Shown here: positions 60,341 through 64,000 of the stretch, in pieces | Position numbering within the stretch: position 1 is the first letter of the stretch | Layout of the letters: every line of letters begins with the position of its first letter | Origin: Gemmataceae bacterium | Lineage (GTDB): Bacteria > Planctomycetota > Planctomycetia > Gemmatales > Gemmataceae | Assembly: GCA_901538445.1 (NCBI GenBank) | Contig: LR594584.1 | Coordinates: 2,073,111-2,137,110 of the forward strand | DNA length: 64,000 bases | Direction of reading: 5' to 3' | Notes under the pieces: model-generated | What the model saw: only the letters and a program-made list of their open reading frames with translations | Told to the model about the DNA's origin: nothing | Database searches by the model: none | Translations under genes and position numbers: made by a program

Positions 60341-60553
60341 TTAGATGTCAAGCGGGCAGTTTCTGGTTTGAAACCGCGTGCGGCGGATTTCCGAGCAAAG
60401 TGAGCGGAACGCTTCGTCCGAAGTCTGGTTCTCATCGCCCCACACCTCGTCTATCACCTCCTGCACGGGCCGTGGCGATGCAGGCTTGCTTGCGGCACGA
60501 TCCCAAAGTGCCAACACGAGACGGCGCTGTAGGCTGGCGCGACCGAACTTCAC
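60341..60553 (-). CDS. Small hypothetical protein, possibly wHTH
   Basis: A 70-residue protein starting at GTG 60553, overlapping the stop of the 594-residue gene by four bases (GTGA). The segment LQRRLVLALWDRAASKPASPRPVQEVIDEVWGDENQTSDEAFRSLCSEIRRT resembles the C-terminal transcriptional-regulator winged helix but lacks the final strand pair. It may act with the large upstream protein. The region is less GC-rich than the rest. Confidence 0.55.
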   Translation of the reverse strand: MKFGRASLQRRLVLALWDRAASKPASPRPVQEVIDEVWGDENQTSDEAFRSLCSEIRRTRFQTRNCPLDI

Positions 60554-62334
60554 CCCCCCCCGGCGAATCGGAAGCCGTCGATGTCGAATGGCCCATCGGG
60601 TTTGTCGTCCGGGTTCGACTGGTCCCCTTCGGCGGTTTTCGTTTCCAGCGGTAGTGCGGGCTCGGCCTCTCGTGGGGAAGCTGAGATACTCTCCGGACCT
60701 GGCGAACCGGCGTTGTCAACGAGGGAAGTTGAACACCCACTCCTGTTCCACTCCCACAGCGCGGGGGTGGTACGAAGCTCCAAGATTCGCCCGTCCTCGA
60801 ACAAGTCCCAATCGGTCACAGTCGCGGCTCGCCCACCGCGGTAACGCGCAGCCTGATCCGCCATCCATTGTGCGGCGACTTCAGACCTGAGGCTCTGGTA
60901 AACTCTCGGCCATACCACCCGCAGCCGCCCGGCCTCTGCCAGTCGGTAGATCGCCCACTCGGCCGCGGCCCTTCCGTGACCCTGCTCCTCCGCAAATGCC
61001 AGCCACGCAGCCACGGCGAGTCGGTGCTCTGAGGGGTCCACGGGCAAGTGAATTGTCCGCCCGCCGAACCGAGATTCCGAGAGTGCTACGGGGACCTCTC
61101 GCATCGCAGCGATTATCTCGCATTCCGGTGGGATGGGTCGGCTCGGTCGTAATTCGACCAGGGGAACCGGTGGGTAGCACTTGAACCGGAACTCGGATAG
61201 CTCTTGATCGGAATACGACCCTAAAGCGGAGCACTGCTCAACCGGAGGCGCAACCGGTTCCCGCCAGTCCCCAGGTGCGGTTGTCATGGGAGCGACATCC
61301 GCGCGGCGGCAATCTCGCCAGCGGGCGAGTACGCGGACTGCGGTCTGGAGCTTACGGTTTGCCGCGGCGAGGGGCCGCGAATCGAGGCTGGAAATCACCA
61401 CCCGTCTGACTGCGGTGCCGTCAGGCTGTGGCTCGGTGACAGCTATCGACAGTGGGACTTCAACTCCGGCGAGGTGAGTCACCAGAGATCGCGCGGTGTC
61501 CACCTCGGAGCGTGCTGCGGCGAACGAGTGGTCCTCCAACCCGTCCCGCAGCCACCGGTAGAGGTCGGAAAACAGTGCGTCAGCCCGGGTGCGGTATTCT
61601 TCACGCGCACTGTCCCACGTCTCGCACCAAACAGTCCAGTCCTCGGGTGAGAAGTTGTTCCCCCACGCGGACGGCGTCGTGCGGCCGAGACGGGCGACGA
61701 GTTCGCAAACCGCAGCGAGCGGATCGGAGTCGAGTGCGGGCGCAACGGAGCTAATGCCCCGATCGGGAGTTCCGGGCGGCGCACCGGACGGGGACACGTC
61801 AAACGGCGTTTCGGGGGCAACACTCGCCGTGATGGCCGGGGGGACACTCTTCGCAACTCTACCCATGGGCGAGGTGCTATCACCCGGCCCGCCCAGCATT
61901 GACACGGCGGCACGTATCGCCTTCTTCGCGTCCCGGATCAGGGTGTCGTCTGCCGACTCTGCTTCTCGCTCGTGTTCGCGGATCGCGGCCGCAGACGGCT
62001 CCGGGTCGCCCGCGGCGTCACGGTAGACCCAAGCAGAGACGAAGATGCCCCCCGTCATCGCATTGACCACGTCGCCCAGAGCGTCGCGTTCCTCACTGGT
62101 GATTCCGGTGCTGGCCCGGAGCAGCGCACGCATCCCGTACAGATCGGGCAGCCCGACCCCGTCGAGCGAAACACGTTCGGGTGTGGGGCCGTCACCGAAC
62201 GCGGCGCGGAACCCATCCCACGCCACCGACAGCCGCGACGTGCGGATCGGGTGTGAATCGAGGGCGGCAAGCACGCTGCGGAGGGCGGTTGCGACGCGGG
62301 TGCGATCCGCAGAGACTTGAATGGGCTGAGGCAT
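60550..62334 (-). CDS. Large hypothetical protein of the element
   Basis: A 594-residue cytoplasmic protein that I do not recognise. It has an N-terminal helical part (~1-100), a low-complexity Pro/Ser-rich linker (~150-200), a helical middle (WDSAREEYRTRADALFSDLYRWLRDGLEDHSFAAARSEVD), and a C-terminal part with AVAAWLAFAEEQGHGRAAAEWAIYRLAEAGRLRVVWPRVYQSL, which looks like a helical DNA- or protein-binding unit. The end is acidic. It is coupled by a GTGA overlap to the small gene downstream. Codon use is less GC-biased than in the chromosome, fitting transfer. Confidence 0.6.
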   Translation of the reverse strand: MPQPIQVSADRTRVATALRSVLAALDSHPIRTSRLSVAWDGFRAAFGDGPTPERVSLDGVGLPDLYGMRALLRASTGITSEERDALGDVVNAMTGGIFVSAWVYRDAAGDPEPSAAAIREHEREAESADDTLIRDAKKAIRAAVSMLGGPGDSTSPMGRVAKSVPPAITASVAPETPFDVSPSGAPPGTPDRGISSVAPALDSDPLAAVCELVARLGRTTPSAWGNNFSPEDWTVWCETWDSAREEYRTRADALFSDLYRWLRDGLEDHSFAAARSEVDTARSLVTHLAGVEVPLSIAVTEPQPDGTAVRRVVISSLDSRPLAAANRKLQTAVRVLARWRDCRRADVAPMTTAPGDWREPVAPPVEQCSALGSYSDQELSEFRFKCYPPVPLVELRPSRPIPPECEIIAAMREVPVALSESRFGGRTIHLPVDPSEHRLAVAAWLAFAEEQGHGRAAAEWAIYRLAEAGRLRVVWPRVYQSLRSEVAAQWMADQAARYRGGRAATVTDWDLFEDGRILELRTTPALWEWNRSGCSTSLVDNAGSPGPESISASPREAEPALPLETKTAEGDQSNPDDKPDGPFDIDGFRFAGGG

Positions 62335-62490
62335 GGGCCGTGTCCAGACACGGGCCGACCGCCGAGCAAGTGCGTGCGCGCACCCGCGCCCGGACGGCCG
62401 CGTTGAGCCGCACGGGAACCGGGCGCGCGGCTGCCCGATCGGACCACGGTGTCATAGTCCACGGGCGTATACAATCTCAGCAGGGGCGGT

Positions 62491-63042
62491 TTACCCGGCC
62501 GCGACCGCGCCGGCGACGTTGAGTTGCTGCTTCGCGATGTTGACCTGGAGGACGGGGAGGGCGAGGCGGCGGACGTCGGCGAGCCCCTTGATGGCGGCCA
62601 GGTACCGCTTCTGGGCCGCCGTGATGCACTTCTGGTAGTGACCGGCGAGCGGCAGCGACAGGGATTCGCGGCCCGCGTACTGCGCTTCCAGGTGGTGCAG
62701 GTGCAGCCACGTCGAGACGACCCGCGACACCAGGAGCCGTTCGAGCGTGGACGGGTTCGCGCCAAGCAACTCGGCCCGCATTTGCTCGACCCGGCGCGTG
62801 ACGGAGGCACGGACCACCGGGTTCTTGCCCGCGTGCCGCTCAATCAGCAGTCGGAGCGCCTCCTGGGCGACGTTACCCCCGAGTTGGTCCGCTGCACCTG
62901 GGATGTCGAGGAACTTCGTTATCTCTGTGAGCGCGGCGGCGTCTCCCCCCTCGGCCTTCCGGACCAGGGCGACGAGTTCGCTGTGGGACAGTTTCGGTGG
63001 GGCCGGGGTCGCGGCGATCGGCTTGGGGGCGGTGTCAGGCAC
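62491..63042 (-). CDS. Hypothetical helical protein
   Basis: A 183-residue helical protein without known motif. It starts with an Ala/Pro-rich tail and continues SHSELVALVRKAEGGDAAALTEITKFLDIPG, then RRVEQMRAELLGANPSTLERLLVSRVVSTWLHLHHLEAQYA and the ending LADVRRLALPVLQVNIAKQQLNVAG. Similar proteins occur on planctomycete mobile elements. The start GTG 63042 overlaps the upstream gene by eight bases, so both are coupled. Confidence 0.65.
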   Translation of the reverse strand: MPDTAPKPIAATPAPPKLSHSELVALVRKAEGGDAAALTEITKFLDIPGAADQLGGNVAQEALRLLIERHAGKNPVVRASVTRRVEQMRAELLGANPSTLERLLVSRVVSTWLHLHHLEAQYAGRESLSLPLAGHYQKCITAAQKRYLAAIKGLADVRRLALPVLQVNIAKQQLNVAGAVAAG

Positions 63043-63340
63043 GGCGCTTCCTCCACGGTCCGCGGTGGTGGCGGTGGAACCCGGCCGCGACAAGGGCGGC
63101 TGCGGTCAGGGTGTCGGCGAGGTCGTGGAGTGGGTCGAGGGCGGCGTCGAGGTCGTCGAGGTCGTCACGCGCTTGCCGGTCGTCCTCGGCTTCGGCAGCT
63201 CGCTCGGCCCGGGTTGCCGCGTCGTACTTCGCGGTGAGTTCCCCGATGTAGCCGACCCCGACGAACTGCTTGACGACGCGGCCGCCAACCCGCTTTGCGG
63301 TGTAGTAGTACCGCTGCTCCCCGCGCTGCTCCCATCCCAC
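63035..63340 (-). CDS. Small hypothetical protein coupled to the helical protein
   Basis: A 101-residue protein. The N-terminal strands GEQRYYYTAKRVGGRVVKQFVGVGYIG form a small beta-unit; the rest is a charged helix (KYDAATRAERAAEAEDDRQARDDLDDLDAALDPLHDLADTL) and a basic end (HRHHRGPWRKRR). It starts at GTG 63340 and is divergent to the methyltransferase gene. Function unknown; it appears to be a fixed partner of the downstream gene. Confidence 0.62.
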   Translation of the reverse strand: MGWEQRGEQRYYYTAKRVGGRVVKQFVGVGYIGELTAKYDAATRAERAAEAEDDRQARDDLDDLDAALDPLHDLADTLTAAALVAAGFHRHHRGPWRKRRA

Positions 63341-63471
63341 GGCTCGCCCCCCTTCGCGTTCTCCATTCTACCTTGTGCAACGCTTGCGCGTTTGCCCCGC
63401 TCGACGGTTGCTTTTCCGGCGGCGCTCACGCAAACTAGCCCGGCACCCGACGAACGACCCCGAGACGCACC

Positions 63472-64000
63472 ATGAGCGCCCACGGCGACAAGACGCCCGT
63501 TACCCTCACGTCGGCCGACCCGAACGCCGAGCGGGTCGCACAGCTTCGCAAGTTGTTCCCGGAGTGCTGGGCCGATGGCGAGGTCAACTTCGACAAGTTG
63601 CGGGCGGCGCTGGGGGATTCCGTTTCAGCCGGGCCGGAGCGGTTTACGTTCTTGTGGGCGGGTCGGGCTGACGCCGCGGCCCTGCTCCAGACGCCGAGCC
63701 GGGCGACGCTCGTTCCCAAGCCGGCGGAGTCGGTGGACTGGGACACGACGCGGAATCTATTCATCGAGGGCGACAACCTCGAAGTGCTGAAGTTGCTGTA
63801 CAAGGCCTACGCGGGGCGGGTGAAGCTCATCTACATCGACCCGCCGTACAACACCGGCAACGATTTCGTTTACCCCGACGACTTCGCCGACCCGTTGGCC
63901 GTTTATCTGAAGCTCACCAAACAAACGGACGACGCGGGCAAACTGCTCACCAGCAATCCCGAGACATCGGGCCGCTACCACTCGGCCTGGCTCTCGATGA
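63472..64000 (+). CDS. Type III DNA methyltransferase (Mod-like), N-terminal part
   Basis: The first 176 codons of a plus-strand gene that runs off the window. The frame shows TTRNLFIEGDNLEVLKLLYKAYAGRVKLIYIDPPYNTGNDFVYPDDF: motif IV DPPY of N6-adenine or N4-cytosine methyltransferases with the NTG that follows in beta-class (type III Mod) enzymes. The N-terminal ~100 residues (ERVAQLRKLFPECW..., WAGRADAAALLQTPSRATL) are those of site-specific Mod proteins. A Res helicase-nuclease should follow. It makes the element a likely defence island. ATG 63472 follows GACGCACC; no strong SD is seen. Confidence 0.88.
   Translation, partial: MSAHGDKTPVTLTSADPNAERVAQLRKLFPECWADGEVNFDKLRAALGDSVSAGPERFTFLWAGRADAAALLQTPSRATLVPKPAESVDWDTTRNLFIEGDNLEVLKLLYKAYAGRVKLIYIDPPYNTGNDFVYPDDFADPLAVYLKLTKQTDDAGKLLTSNPETSGRYHSAWLSM

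Larger units (their letters stand above)
54833..64000. mobile_element. Integrative element at tRNA-Lys, right end outside the window
   Basis: The element starts in the 3' part of tRNA-Lys and begins with a tyrosine recombinase directed into the tRNA. It carries an excisionase-like protein, a wHTH protein, phage- or plasmid-type replication or recombination proteins and a type III methyltransferase. The minus-strand genes overlap by 4-13 bases in several places, as in phage-like modules. None of the long palindromic repeats of the chromosome to the left is found in it. The second attachment copy (expected to match about 54881-54905) was not found, so it probably lies beyond 64000. Confidence 0.75.

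Overview
The window looks like a chromosomal segment of a planctomycete, most probably of the family Gemmataceae (Gemmata-like). The reasons are the very high GC content, a DUF1559 prepilin-like protein paired with a small lipoprotein, a DUF1587/1592-type cytochrome protein, DUF1080 and WD40 secreted proteins, a Gemmata-type MTEAEWL family protein, and protein kinases with DLG in place of DFG. This assignment is inferred from gene families; no rRNA gene is present to confirm it. 

Positions 1-54.8 kb are ordinary chromosome made mostly of short operons and single genes. From the left: the end of an IS4-like transposase; secreted proteins, a DUF1559/lipoprotein pair and a WD40 protein (0.5-6.6 kb); a 7Fe ferredoxin and ferrochelatase (6.7-8.2 kb); an M28 peptidase, a terpenoid-cyclase-fold protein, a second WD40 protein, an OmpR-type regulator and CinA (8.3-15.8 kb); an HpnA-like epimerase with a FAD oxidoreductase (16-18 kb). 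At 18.1-25 kb lies the most interesting locus: a protein kinase fused to an FtsK/EssC-type secretion ATPase, two small helical proteins, a WXG100-like protein and a zinc-ribbon protein, together resembling a stripped-down type VII secretion system. Next come glutamine synthetase, the 6-phosphogluconate dehydrogenase and lactonase pair, DUF1080 and DUF1592 proteins (25-33.6 kb), a thioredoxin/cytochrome/copper-monooxygenase fusion, a possible HEPN toxin-antitoxin pair, a tRNA-Ile, acetyltransferase and Nudix genes, a CAP/RTX surface protein, a thioredoxin, a phosphatase, a heptose epimerase and a family 39 glycosyltransferase (34-45 kb), a third cyclase-fold protein, a hybrid histidine kinase with about ten PAS domains (47-52 kb), a selenocysteine tRNA, a lipoprotein and sucC.

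From 54.8 kb to the right edge lies an integrative element inserted at a tRNA-Lys gene. A tyrosine recombinase points into the tRNA, followed by a block of mostly overlapping minus-strand genes (wHTH, primase-like fragment, Spo11/Topo VI A-like TOPRIM protein, DUF669-like protein, excisionase-like protein and unknowns). It ends in the start of a type III (Mod-like) DNA methyltransferase that runs off the window.

Almost every gap in the first 54 kb carries a long, near-perfect inverted repeat. About thirteen sequence families can be recognised, six of them present in two or three copies. Two have entered protein-coding sequence, one of them as an in-frame 37-codon insert in the FtsK ATPase. 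None is seen in the element after 54.8 kb, which supports its recent arrival.
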